A DNA stretch of 64,000 nucleotides from Euonymus europaeus (Eukaryota > Streptophyta > Magnoliopsida > Celastrales > Celastraceae). The notes beneath the pieces are model-generated. The model made no database searches. It was not told where the DNA came from and saw only the letters and a list, made by a program, of their open reading frames with translations. Below are positions 1-10,120 of the stretch, one piece after another. Both the position numbers and the translations under genes were made by a program. The stretch lies in assembly GCA_963580455.1 (NCBI GenBank), contig OY756966.1, forward strand, positions 14,387,001 to 14,451,000, read 5' to 3'. Within the stretch, counting starts at the first letter, position 1, and every line of letters begins with the position of its first letter.

Positions 1-924
1 ATTTTAATTGCTCTTCTATGTCAGATTTTACGAGTATAAGCTTCCTACATTATTTCGATGCCTAAAAACCAACTTTCTATGACAAATGGACAAAACCGTT
101 AAAAGCTCCTCCATAGAGAGAGTTGAGCAACTTCGGACTATCAAAGTTGCTCGGAATAGACTTTTAATTGTTCTTCTATGTCAAATTTTACGAGTATAAG
201 CTTCCTACATTATTTCGATGCCAAAACACCAACTTTCTATGACAAATAGACAAAACCGTTAAAAGCTCCTCCATAGAGAGAGTTGAGCAACTTCGGACTA
301 TCAAAGTTGTTCGTGATAGACTTTTTATTGTTCTTCTACGTCAAATTTTACGAGTATATGCTTCCTATATTATTTCGATGCCAATACACCAACTTTCTAG
401 GACAAATGGACAAAACCGTTAAAAGCTCCTCCATAGAGAGAGTTGAGCAACTTCGGACTATCAAAGTTGCTCGGGATAGACTTTTAATTTTTCTTCTATG
501 TCAAATTTTACGAGTATAAGCTTCATAGATTATTTCGAGTCCAAAACACCAACGTTCTATGACAAATAGACAAAAACATTAAAAGCTCCTCCATAGAGAG
601 AGTTGGGCAATTTAGGACTATCGAAGTTGCTCGGAATAGACTTTTAATTGTCCTTCTATGTCAAATTTTACGAGTATAAGCTTCCTACATTATTTCGATG
701 CCAAAAAACCAACTTTCTATGAGAAAGAGACAAAACCGTTAAAAGCTCCTCCATAGAGAGAGTTGAGCAACTTCGGACTATCAAAGTTTCTCGGAATAGA
801 ATTTTAATTGTTCTTCTATGTCAAATTTTACGAGTATAAGCTTCCTACATTATTTCGATGCCAAAAAACCAACTTTCTATGAGAAAGAGACAAAACCGTT
901 AAAAGCTCCTCCATAGAGAGAGTT

Positions 925-952
925 GAGCAACTTTGGACTATCAAAGTTGCTC
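925..952. other. Extended 11-bp dyad variant
   Basis: In monomers with CTTTGG instead of CTTCGG, the left arm GAGCAACTTTG (925-935) pairs perfectly with CAAAGTTGCTC (942-952) around a six-base loop. A single C-to-T change at a CpG thus lengthens the stem from 9 to 11 bp. The same allele recurs widely, for example near 9564, 21084, 24114, 34174 and 59284. Confidence 0.85.
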
Positions 953-1637
953 GGGATAGACTTTTAATTGTTCTTCTATGTCAAATTTTGTGAGTATAAG
1001 CTTCCTACATTATTTCGATGTCAAAAAACCAACTTTCTATGACAAATGGACAAAACCGTTAAAAGCTCCTCCATAGAGAGAGTTGAGCAACTTCGGACTA
1101 TCAAAGTTGCTCGGGATAGACTTTTAATTGTTCTTCTATGTCAAATTTTATGAGTATAAGCCTCCTACATTATTTCGATGCCAAAACACCAACTTTCTAT
1201 GAAAAATAGACAAAAATGTTAAAAGCTCCTCCATAGAGAGAGTTGGGCAACTTCGGACTATCAAAGTTGCTCGGGATAGACTTTTAATTGTTCTTCTATG
1301 TCAAATTTTACGAGTATAAGCTTCCTAGATTATTTCGAGTCCAAAACATCAACTTTCTATGACAAATGGACAAAAATGTTAAAGGCTCCTCCATAGAGAG
1401 AGTTGAGCTACTTCGGACTATCAAAGTTGCTCGTGATAGACTTTTTATTGTTTTTCTATGTCAAATTTTACGAGTATAAGCTTCCTACATTATTTCGATG
1501 CCAAAACACCAACTTTCTATGACAAATAGACAAAACCGTTAAAAGCTCCTCCATAGAGAGAGTTGAGCAACTTCGGACAATCAAAGTTGCTCGGAATAGA
1601 ATTTTAATTGTTCTTCTATGTCAAATTTTACGAGTAT

Positions 1638-1797
1638 AAGCTTCCTACATTATTTCGATGCCAAAACACCAACTTTCTATGACAAATGGACAAAACCGTT
1701 AAAAGCTCCTCCATAGAGAGAGTTGAGCAACTTCGGACTATCAAAGTTGCTCGGGATAGACTTTTAATTGTTCTTCTATGTCAAATTTTACGAGTAT
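1638..1797 (+). repeat. Reference monomer, 160 bp, HindIII phase
   Basis: I chose this copy because it carries the commonest base at nearly every position. Counted from its HindIII site it is exactly 160 bp with 59 G/C (37%). It has five CpG sites (about 1656, 1697, 1734, 1752 and 1791), a 9-bp inverted repeat at 1725-1752, and two near-identical 13-mers TTCTATGNCAAAT at 1675-1687 and 1774-1786. Common variants elsewhere are TATGAG for TACGAG, TTCAATG for TTCGATG, CTTTGG for CTTCGG, AATAG for AATGG, ATATGCTT for ATAAGCTT (loses HindIII), GCCAAATGG for GACAAATGG, and GAGTCC for GATGCC. Confidence 0.93.
1725..1752. other. Conserved 9-bp dyad, potential hairpin or cruciform
   Basis: GAGCAACTT at 1725-1733 is the exact reverse complement of AAGTTGCTC at 1744-1752, separated by ten bases. 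The same arrangement recurs in most monomers of the array, for example 125-152. It is the only long perfect inverted repeat I find in the reference monomer. It could extrude as a cruciform or fold in a transcript. Inverted repeats able to form non-B DNA have been reported as enriched at centromeres of several eukaryotes. Whether this one is used is inference. Confidence 0.85.
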
Positions 1798-2557
1798 AAG
1801 CTTCCTACGTTATTTCGATGCCAAAACACCAACTTTCTATGACAAATAGACAAAACCGTTAAAAGCTCCTCCATAGAGAGTTGAGCAACTTCGGACTATC
1901 AAAGTTGCTCGGGATAGACTTTTAATTGTTCTTCTATGTCAAATTTTACGAGTATAAGCTTCCTACATTATTTCGATGCCAAAACACCAACTTTCTATGA
2001 CAAATCGACAAAAATGTTAAAAGCTCCTCCACGGAGAGAGTTGAGAACTTCGGACTATCAAAGTTGTTCGGGACAGACTTTTTATTGTTCTTCTACGTCA
2101 AATTTTACGAGTCTATGCTTCCTACATTATTTCGATGCCAAAACACCAACTTTCTATGACAAATGGACAAAACCGTTAAAAGCTCCTCCATAGAGAGAGT
2201 TGAGCAACTTCGGACTATCAAAGTTGCTCGGAATAGACTTTTAATTGTTCTTCTATGTCAAATTTTACGAGTATAAGCTTCCTACATTATTTCGATGCCA
2301 AAAAACCAACTTTCAATGACAAACGGACAAAACCATTAAATGCTCCTCCATAGAGAGAGTTGAGCAACTTCGGACTATCAAAGTTGCTCGGGATAGACTT
2401 TTAATTGTTCTTCTATGTCAAATTTTACGAGTATAAGCTTCCTACATTATTTCGATGCCAAAACACCAACTTTCTATGAGAAATAGACAAAACCGTTAAA
2501 AGCTCCTCCATAGAGAGAGTTGAGCAACTTCGGACTATCAAAGTTGCTCGGAATAGA

Positions 2558-4552
2558 ATTTTAATTGCTCTTCTATGTCAGATTTTACGAGTATAAGCTT
2601 CCTACATTATTTCGATGCCTAAAAACCAACTTTCTATGACAAATGGACAAAACCGTTAAAAGCTCCTCCATAGAGAGAGTTGAGCAACTTCGGACTATCA
2701 AAGTTGCTCGGAATAGACTTTTAATTGTTCTTCTATGTCAAATTTTACGAGTATAAGCTTCCTACATTATTTCGATGCCAAAACACCAACTTTCTATGAC
2801 AAATAGACAAAACCGTTAAAAGCTCCTCCATAGAGAGAGTTGAGCAACTTCGGACTATCAAAGTTGTTCGTGATAGACTTTTTATTGTTCTTCTACGTCA
2901 AATTTTACGAGTATATGCTTCCTATATTATTTCGATGCCAATACACCAACTTTCTAGGACAAATGGACAAAACCGTTAAAAGCTCCTCCATAGAGAGAGT
3001 TGAGCAACTTCGGACTATCAAAGTTGCTCGGGATAGACTTTTAATTTTTCTTCTATGTCAAATTTTACGAGTATAAGCTTCATAGATTATTTCGAGTCCA
3101 AAACACCAACGTTCTATGACAAATAGACAAAAACATTAAAAGCTCCTCCATAGAGAGAGTTGGGCAATTTAGGACTATCGAAGTTGCTCGGAATAGACTT
3201 TTAATTGTCCTTCTATGTCAAATTTTACGAGTATAAGCTTCCTACATTATTTCGATGCCAAAAAACCAACTTTCTATGAGAAAGAGACAAAACCGTTAAA
3301 AGCTCCTCCATAGAGAGAGTTGAGCAACTTCGGACTATCAAAGTTTCTCGGAATAGAATTTTAATTGTTCTTCTATGTCAAATTTTACGAGTATAAGCTT
3401 CCTACATTATTTCGATGCCAAAAAACCAACTTTCTATGAGAAAGAGACAAAACCGTTAAAAGCTCCTCCATAGAGAGAGTTGAGCAACTTTGGACTATCA
3501 AAGTTGCTCGGGATAGACTTTTAATTGTTCTTCTATGTCAAATTTTGTGAGTATAAGCTTCCTACATTATTTCGATGTCAAAAAACCAACTTTCTATGAC
3601 AAATGGACAAAACCGTTAAAAGCTCCTCCATAGAGAGAGTTGAGCAACTTCGGACTATCAAAGTTGCTCGGGATAGACTTTTAATTGTTCTTCTATGTCA
3701 AATTTTATGAGTATAAGCCTCCTACATTATTTCGATGCCAAAACACCAACTTTCTATGAAAAATAGACAAAAATGTTAAAAGCTCCTCCATAGAGAGAGT
3801 TGGGCAACTTCGGACTATCAAAGTTGCTCGGGATAGACTTTTAATTGTTCTTCTATGTCAAATTTTACGAGTATAAGCTTCCTAGATTATTACGAGTCCA
3901 AAACATCAACTTTCTATGACAAATGGACAAAAATGTTAAAGGCTCCTCCATAGAGAGAGTTGAGCTACTTCGGACTATCAAAGTTGCTCGTGATAGACTT
4001 TTTATTGTTTTTCTATGTCAAATTTTACGAGTATAAGCTTCCTACATTATTTCGATGCCAAAACACCAACTTTCTATGACAAATAGACAAAACCGTTAAA
4101 AGCTCCTCCATAGAGAGAGTTGAGCAACTTCGGACAATCAAAGTTGCTCGGAATAGAATTTTAATTGTTCTTCTATGTCAAATTTTACGAGTATAAGCTT
4201 CCTACATTATTTCGATGCCAAAACACCAACTTTCTATGACAAATGGACAAAACCGTTAAAAGCTCCTCCATAGAGAGAGTTGAGCAACTTCGGACTATCA
4301 AAGTTGCTCGGGATAGACTTTTAATTGTTCTTCTATGTCAAATTTTACGAGTATAAGCTTCCTACGTTATTTCGATGCCAAAACACCAACTTTCTATGAC
4401 AAATAGACAAAACCGTTAAAAGCTCCTCCATAGAGAGTTGAGCAACTTCGGACTATCAAAGTTGCTCGGGATAGACTTTTAATTGTTCTTCTATGTCAAA
4501 TTTTACGAGTATAAGCTTCCTACATTATTTCGATGCCAAAACACCAACTTTC
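2558..4552 (+). repeat. HOR block A, copy 2
   Basis: This is directly adjacent to the first 2557-bp unit and nearly identical to it. Differences are a few single bases, for example GATTATTACGAG at about 3890 against GATTATTTCGAG in copy 1. It jumps at about 4552 to sequence equivalent to about 2475 of the first unit, so three monomers (480 bp) are absent relative to copy 1. Confidence 0.9.
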
Positions 4553-4750
4553 TATGAGAAATAGACAAAACCGTTAAAAGCTCCTCCATAGAGAGAGTTG
4601 AGCAACTTCGGACTATCAAAGTTGCTCGGAATAGAATTTTAATTGCTCTTCTATGTCAGATTTTACGAGTATAAGCTTCCTACATTATTTCGATGCCTAA
4701 AAACCAACTTTCTATGAGAAACGGACAAAACCGTTAAAAGCTCCTCCATA

Positions 4751-5390
4751 GAGAGAGTAAAGCAACTTCGGACTATCAAAGTTGCTCGGAATAGACTTTT
4801 AATTGTTCTTCTATGTCAAATTTTACGAGTATAAGCTTCCTACATTATTTCGATGCCAAAACACCAACTTTCTATGACAAATAGACAAAACCGTTAAAAG
4901 CTCCTCCATAGAGAGAGTTGAGCAACTTCGGACTATCAAAGTTGTTCGTGATAGACTTTTTATTGTTCTTCTACGTCAAATTTTACGAGTATATGCTTCC
5001 TACATTATTTCGATGCCAAAACACCAACTTTCTATGACAAATGGACAAAACCGTTAAAAGCTCCTCCATAGAGAGAGTAAAGCAACTTCGGACTATCAAA
5101 GTTGCTCGGAATAGACTTTTAATTGTTCTTCTATGTCAAATTTTACGAGTATAAGCTTCCTACATTATTTCGATGCCAAAACACCAACTTTCTATGACAA
5201 ATAGACAAAACCGTTAAAAGCTCCTCCATAGAGAGAGTTGAGCAACTTCGGACTATCAAAGTTGTTCGTGATAGACTTTTTATTGTTCTTCTACGTCAAA
5301 TTTTACGAGTATATGCTTCCTACATTATTTCGATGCCAAAACACCAACTTTCTATGACAAATGGACAAAACCGTTAAAAGCTCCTCCATA
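4751..5390 (+). repeat. 320-bp dimer duplicated in tandem
   Basis: The rare variant GAGAGAGTAAAGCAAC occurs at about 4751 and again exactly 320 bp later at 5071, with the intervening dimer (one AATAG monomer, one ATATGC/AATGG monomer) repeated. The downstream copy of the 7516-bp duplication has it only once (about 12267), so this dimer was gained in copy 1 or lost in copy 2. Confidence 0.82.
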
Positions 5391-6555
5391 GAGAGAGTTG
5401 AGCAACTTCGGACTATCAAAGTTGCTCGGGATAGACTTTTTATTGTTCTTCTATGTCAAATTTTACGAGTATAAGCTTCCTACATTATTTCGATGCCAAA
5501 ACACCAACTTTCTATGACAAATAGACAAAACCGTTAAAAGCTCCTCCATAGAGAGAGTTGAGCAACTTCGGACTATCAAAGTTGTTCGGGATAGACTTTT
5601 TATTGTTCTTCTACGTCAAATTTTACGAGTATATGCTTCCTACATTATTTCGACGCCAAAACACCAACTTTCTATGACAAATGGACAAAACCGTTAAAAG
5701 CTCCTCCATAGAGAGAGTTGAGCAACTTCGGACTATCAAAGTTGTTCGGGATAGACTTTTTATTGTTCTTCTACGTCAAATTTTACGAGTATATGCTTCC
5801 TACATTATTTCGATGCCAAAACACCAACTTTCTATGACAAATGGACAAAACCGTTAAAAGCTCCTCCATAGAGAGAGTTGAGCAACTTCGGACTATCAAA
5901 GTTGTTCGGGATAGACTTTTTATTGTTCTTCTACGTCAAATTTTACGAGTATATGCTTCCTACATTATTTCGATGCCAAAACACCAACTTTCTATGACAA
6001 ATGGACAAAACCGTTAAACGCTCCTCCATAGAGAGAGTTGAGCAACTTCGGACTATCAAAGTTGCTCGGAATAGACTTTTAATTGTTCTCCTATGTCAAA
6101 TTTTACGAGTATAAGCTTCCTACATTATTTCGATGCCAAAAAACCAACTTTCTATGACAAACGGACAAAACCATTAAAAGCTCCTCCATAGAGAGAGTTG
6201 AGCAACTTCGGACTATCAAAGTTGCTCGGAATAGACTTTTAATTGTTCTTCTATGTCAAATTTTACGAGTATAAGCTTCCTACATTATTTCGATGCCAAA
6301 AAACCAACTTTCAATGACAAACGGACAAAACCATTAAATGCTCCTCCATAGAGAGAGTTGAGCAACTTCGGACTATCAAAGTTGCTCGGGATAGACTTTT
6401 AATTGTTCTTCTATGTCAAATTTTACGAGTATAAGCTTCCTACATTATTTCGATGCCAAAACACCAACTTTCTATGAGAAATAGACAAAACCGTTAAAAG
6501 CTCCTCCATAGAGAGAGTTGAGCAACTTCGGACTATCAAAGTTGCTCGGAATAGA

Positions 6556-8428
6556 ATTTTAATTGCTCTTCTATGTCAGATTTTACGAGTATAAGCTTCC
6601 TACATTATTTCGATGCCTAAAAACCAACTTTCTATGACAAATGGACAAAACCGTTAAAAGCTCCTCCATAGAGAGAGTTGAGCAACTTCGGACTATCAAA
6701 GTTGCTCGGAATAGACTTTTAATTGTTCTTCTATGTCAAATTTTACGAGTATAAGCTTCCTACATTATTTCGATGCCAAAACACCAACTTTCTATGACAA
6801 ATAGACAAAACCGTTAAAAGCTCCTCCATAGAGAGAGTTGAGCAACTTCGGACTATCAAAGTTGTTCGTGATAGACTTTTTATTGTTCTTCTACGTCAAA
6901 TTTTACGAGTATATGCTTCCTATATTATTTCGATGCCAATACACCAACTTTCTAGGACAAATGGACAAAACCGTTAAAAGCTCCTCCATAGAGAGAGTTG
7001 AGCAACTTCGGACTATCAAAGTTGCTCGGGATAGACTTTTAATTTTTCTTCTATGTCAAATTTTACGAGTATAAGCTTCATAGATTATTTCGAGTCCAAA
7101 ACACCAACGTTCTATGACAAATAGACAAAAACGTTAAAAGCTCCTCCATAGAGAGAGTTGGGCAATTTCGGACTATCGAAGTTGCTCGGAATAGACTTTT
7201 AATTGTCCTTCTATGTCAAATTTTACGAGTATAAGCTTCCTACATTATTTCGATGCCAAAAAACCAACTTTCTATGAGAAAGAGACAAAACCGTTAAAAG
7301 CTCCTCCATAGAGAGAGTTGAGCAACTTCGGACTATCAAAGTTTCTCGGAATAGAATTTTAATTGTTCTTCTATGTCAAATTTTACGAGTATAAGCTTCC
7401 TACATTATTTCGATGCCAAAAAACCAACTTTCTATGAGAAAGAGACAAAACCGTTAAAAGCTCCTCCATAGAGAGAGTTGAGCAACTTTGGACTATCAAA
7501 GTTGCTCGGGATAGACTTTTAATTGTTCTTCTATGTCAAATTTTATGAGTATAAGCTTCCTACATTATTTCGATGTCAAAAAACCAACTTTCTATGACAA
7601 ATGGACAAAACCGTTAAAAGCTCCTCCATAGAGAGAGTTGAGCAACTTCGGACTATCAAAGTTGCTCGGGATAGACTTTTAATTGTTCTTCTATGTCAAA
7701 TTTTATGAGTATAAGCCTCCTACATTATTTCGATGCCAAAACACCAACTTTCTATGAAAAATAGACAAAAATGTTAAAAGCTCCTCCATAGAGAGAGTTG
7801 GGCAACTTCGGACTATCAAAGTTGCTCGGGATAGACTTTTAATTGTTCTTCTATGTCAAATTTTACGAGTATAAGCTTCCTAGATTATTTCGAGTCCAAA
7901 ACATCAACTTTCTATGACAAATGGACAAAAATGTTAAAGGCTCCTCCATAGAGAGAGTTGAGCTACTTCGGACTATCAAAGTTGCTCGTGATAGACTTTT
8001 TATTGTTTTTCTATGTCAAATTTTACGAGTATAAGCTTCCTACATTATTTCGATGCCAAAACACCAACTTTCTATGACAAATAGACAAAACCGTTAAAAG
8101 CTCCTCCATAGAGAGAGTTGAGCAACTTCGGACTATCAAAGTTGCTCGGAATAGAATTTTAATTGTTCTTCTATGTCAAATTTTACGAGTATAAGCTTCC
8201 TACATTATTTCGATGCCAAAACACCAACTTTCTATGACAAGTGGACAAAACCGTTAAAAGCTCCTCCATAGAGAGAGTTGAGCAACTTCGGACTATCAAA
8301 GTTGCTCGGGATAGACTTTTAATTGTTCTTCTATGTCAAATTTTACGAGTATAAGCTTCCTACGTTATTTCGATGCCAAAACACCAACTTTCTATGACAA
8401 ATAGACAAAACCGTTAAAAGCTCCTCCA
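6556..8428 (+). repeat. HOR block A, copy 3
   Basis: This matches 2558-4430 at an offset of 3998 bp (25 monomers minus 2 bp). It keeps the TCAGATTTTA, TTTCTAGGAC and CTACGTTATTT markers, then diverges at about 8429 into the divergent cassette. A further copy lies 7516 bp downstream, starting at 14072, as part of the large duplication. Confidence 0.88.
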
Positions 8429-8430
8429 TA

Positions 8431-8990
8431 GAGAGAGATGAGCAACTTCGGACCATCAAAGTTGCTCGGTGTACAATTTCTATTGTTCTTATATGTCAAA
8501 TTTTATGAGTATAAGCTTCCTAGATTATTTCGATGCCAAAACACCAACTTTCTTTGATAAATGGACAAAACCGTTAAAAGCTTCTCCATAGAGAGAGTTG
8601 AGCAACTTCGGACTATCAAAATTGTTCAAGATAGACTTTTAATTGTTCTTCTATGTCAAATTTTACGAGTATAAGCTTCCTACATTATTTCGATGCCAAA
8701 AAACCAACTTTCTATGACAAATGGACAAAACCGTTAAAAGCTCATCCATAGAGAGAGTTGAGCAACTTCGGACCATCGAAGTTGCTCGGTGTCTAATTTT
8801 TATTGTTCTCATATGTAAAATTTTACGAGTATAAGCTTCAGAGATTATTTCGATGCCAAAACACCAACTTTTTATGACAAATAGATAAAACCGTTAAGAG
8901 CTCTTCCATAGATAGTTGGGAAACTTCGGACCATCAAAGTTGCTCGATGTACACTTTTTATTGTTCTTCAATGTCAAATTTTATGACTAT
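8431..8990 (+). repeat. Divergent 560-bp cassette, copy 1
   Basis: About three and a half monomers carry many linked variants. In order these are GAGAGATGAGC, GGACCATC, GTGTACAATTTCTATTG, TTATATGTC, TTTCTTTGATAAATGG, AAAAGCTTCTCC, ATTGTTCAAGATAG, GCTCATCC, GTGTCTAATTTTTATTG, TCATATGTAAAATTTT, CTTCAGAGATT, TTTTTATGAC, GATAAAACC, AAGAGCTCTTCC and TTATGACTATAAG. The last monomer is 158 bp because CCATAGATAG replaces CCATAGAGAGAG. A perfect 10-bp palindrome lies at 8896-8905. This copy reads TTGGGAAAC where most have TTGAGAAAC. Confidence 0.88.
8760..8787. other. Extended 10-bp dyad variant in the divergent cassette
   Basis: GAGCAACTTC (8760-8769) pairs with GAAGTTGCTC (8778-8787) around an eight-base loop. 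The extra C-G pair comes from TCAAAG changing to TCGAAG. The same TCGAAG change occurs in an otherwise unrelated monomer type (GGGCAATTTC...TCGAAG, for example 7160-7190), where it also closes one extra pair. Confidence 0.8.
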
Positions 8991-9160
8991 AAGCTTCCTA
9001 CATTATTTCGATGCCAAAAAACCAACTTTCAATGAGAAAGAGACAAAACCGTTAAAAGCTCCTCCATAGAGAGAGTTGAGCAACTTCGGACTATCAAAGT
9101 TGCTCGGAATAGAATTTTAATTGTTCTTCTGTGTCAAATTTTACGAGTATAAGCTTCCTA

Positions 9161-10120
9161 CATTATTTCGATGCCCAAAACCCAACTTTCTATGACAAAT
9201 GGACAAAGCCGTTAAAAGCTCCTCCATAGAGAGAGTTGAGCAACTTCGGACTATCAAAATTGCTCGGGATAGACTTTTAATTGTTCTTCTATGTCAAATT
9301 TTACGAGTATAAGCTTCCTACAGTATTTCGATGCCAAAACACCAACTTTCTATGCCAAATGGACAAAACCGTTAAAAGCTCCTCCATAGAGAGAGTTGAG
9401 CAACTTCGGATCATCAAAGTTGCTCGGAATAGACTTTTAATGGTTCTTCTATGTCAAATTTTACGAGTATAAGCTTCCTACATTATTTCATTGCCAAAAA
9501 ACCAACTTTCTATGACAAATGGACAAAACCGTTAAAAGCTCCTCCATAGAGAGAGTTGAGCAACTTTGGACTATCAAAGTTGCTCGGGATAGACTTTTAA
9601 TTGTTCTTCTATGTCAAATTTTATGAGTATAAGCTTCCTACATTATTTCGATGCCCAAAAACCAACTTTCTATGACAAATGGACAAAGCCGTTAAAAGCT
9701 CCTCCATAGAGAGAGTTGAGCAACTTCGGACTATCAAAGTTGCTCGGGATAGACTTTTAATTGTTCTTCTATGTCAAATTTTACGAGTATAAGCTTCATA
9801 CATTATTTCGATGCCAAAACACCAACTTTCTATGCCAAATGGACAAAACCGTTAAAAGCTCCTCCATAGAGAGAGTTGAGCAACTTCGGAGCATCAAAGT
9901 TGCTCGGAATAGACTTTTAATGGTTCTTCTATGTCAAATTTTACGAGTATAAGCTTCCTACATTATTTCAATGCCAAAAAACCAACTTTCTATGACAAAT
10001 GGACAAAACCGTTAAAAGCTCCTCCATAGAGAGAGTTGAGCAACTTTGGACTATCAAAGTTGCTCGGGATAGACTTTTTATTGTTCTTCTATGTCAAATT
10101 TTATGAGTATAAGCTTCCTA
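9161..10120 (+). repeat. 480-bp trimer duplicated in tandem
   Basis: Three-monomer units at about 9161-9640 and 9641-10120 share GATGCCCAAAA, GACAAAGCCG, GCCAAATGG, TAATGGTTC and the CTTTGG monomer at an offset of 480 bp. Private differences are CTACAGTATT and GGATCATC in the first copy and CATACATT and GGAGCATC in the second. The arrangement recurs 7516 bp downstream. Confidence 0.8.

Larger units (their letters stand above)
1..1995 (+). repeat. HOR block A, copy 1
   Basis: This block matches 2558-4552 variant for variant at an offset of 2557 bp, which is 16 monomers minus 3 bp. Shared private variants include TCAGATTTTA with GATGCCTAAAAACC at the start, GTTCGTGATAG with ATATGCTTCCTATATT near 310-390, TTTCTAGGACAAATGG near 395, and the 2-bp deletion CCATAGAGAGTTGAG near 1875. 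The rest of the unit (1996-2557) carries an AAATCG pair of monomers and a 1-bp deletion near 2045. That part is missing after copy 2. Confidence 0.9.

Noticed and set aside
1..160. Coding tandem repeat (a repetitive protein gene)
   Set aside because: A 160-bp unit shifts frame each copy, and every frame meets stops within about three monomers, so no long protein is possible.
283..519. Open reading frame of 78 codons, repeated at 2840, 6838 and 14354
   Set aside because: It is satellite sequence read through one and a half monomers. It recurs only because the block recurs, has no start context and no recognisable domain, and 160 is not a multiple of three so no frame is kept along the array.
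1734..1760. CENP-B box
   Set aside because: TTCGGACTATC fits the first half of the box pattern (TTCG, then A after four bases), but CGGG does not follow at the required spacing. It occurs many bases later.
8890..8920. Rho-independent terminator or bacterial operator at the AAGAGCTCTT palindrome
   Set aside because: The palindrome has no loop and no T-run in the right place, and the setting is a eukaryotic-type satellite, not a gene boundary.
9281..9472. Recurrent 63-codon frames beginning MFFYVKFYEYKLP, many copies from 9.3 to 54.9 kb
   Set aside because: They arise where GCCAAATGG replaces GACAAATGG, removing a TGA stop, together with linked GGAGCATC. They mark a monomer haplotype. Nothing suggests a translated peptide.
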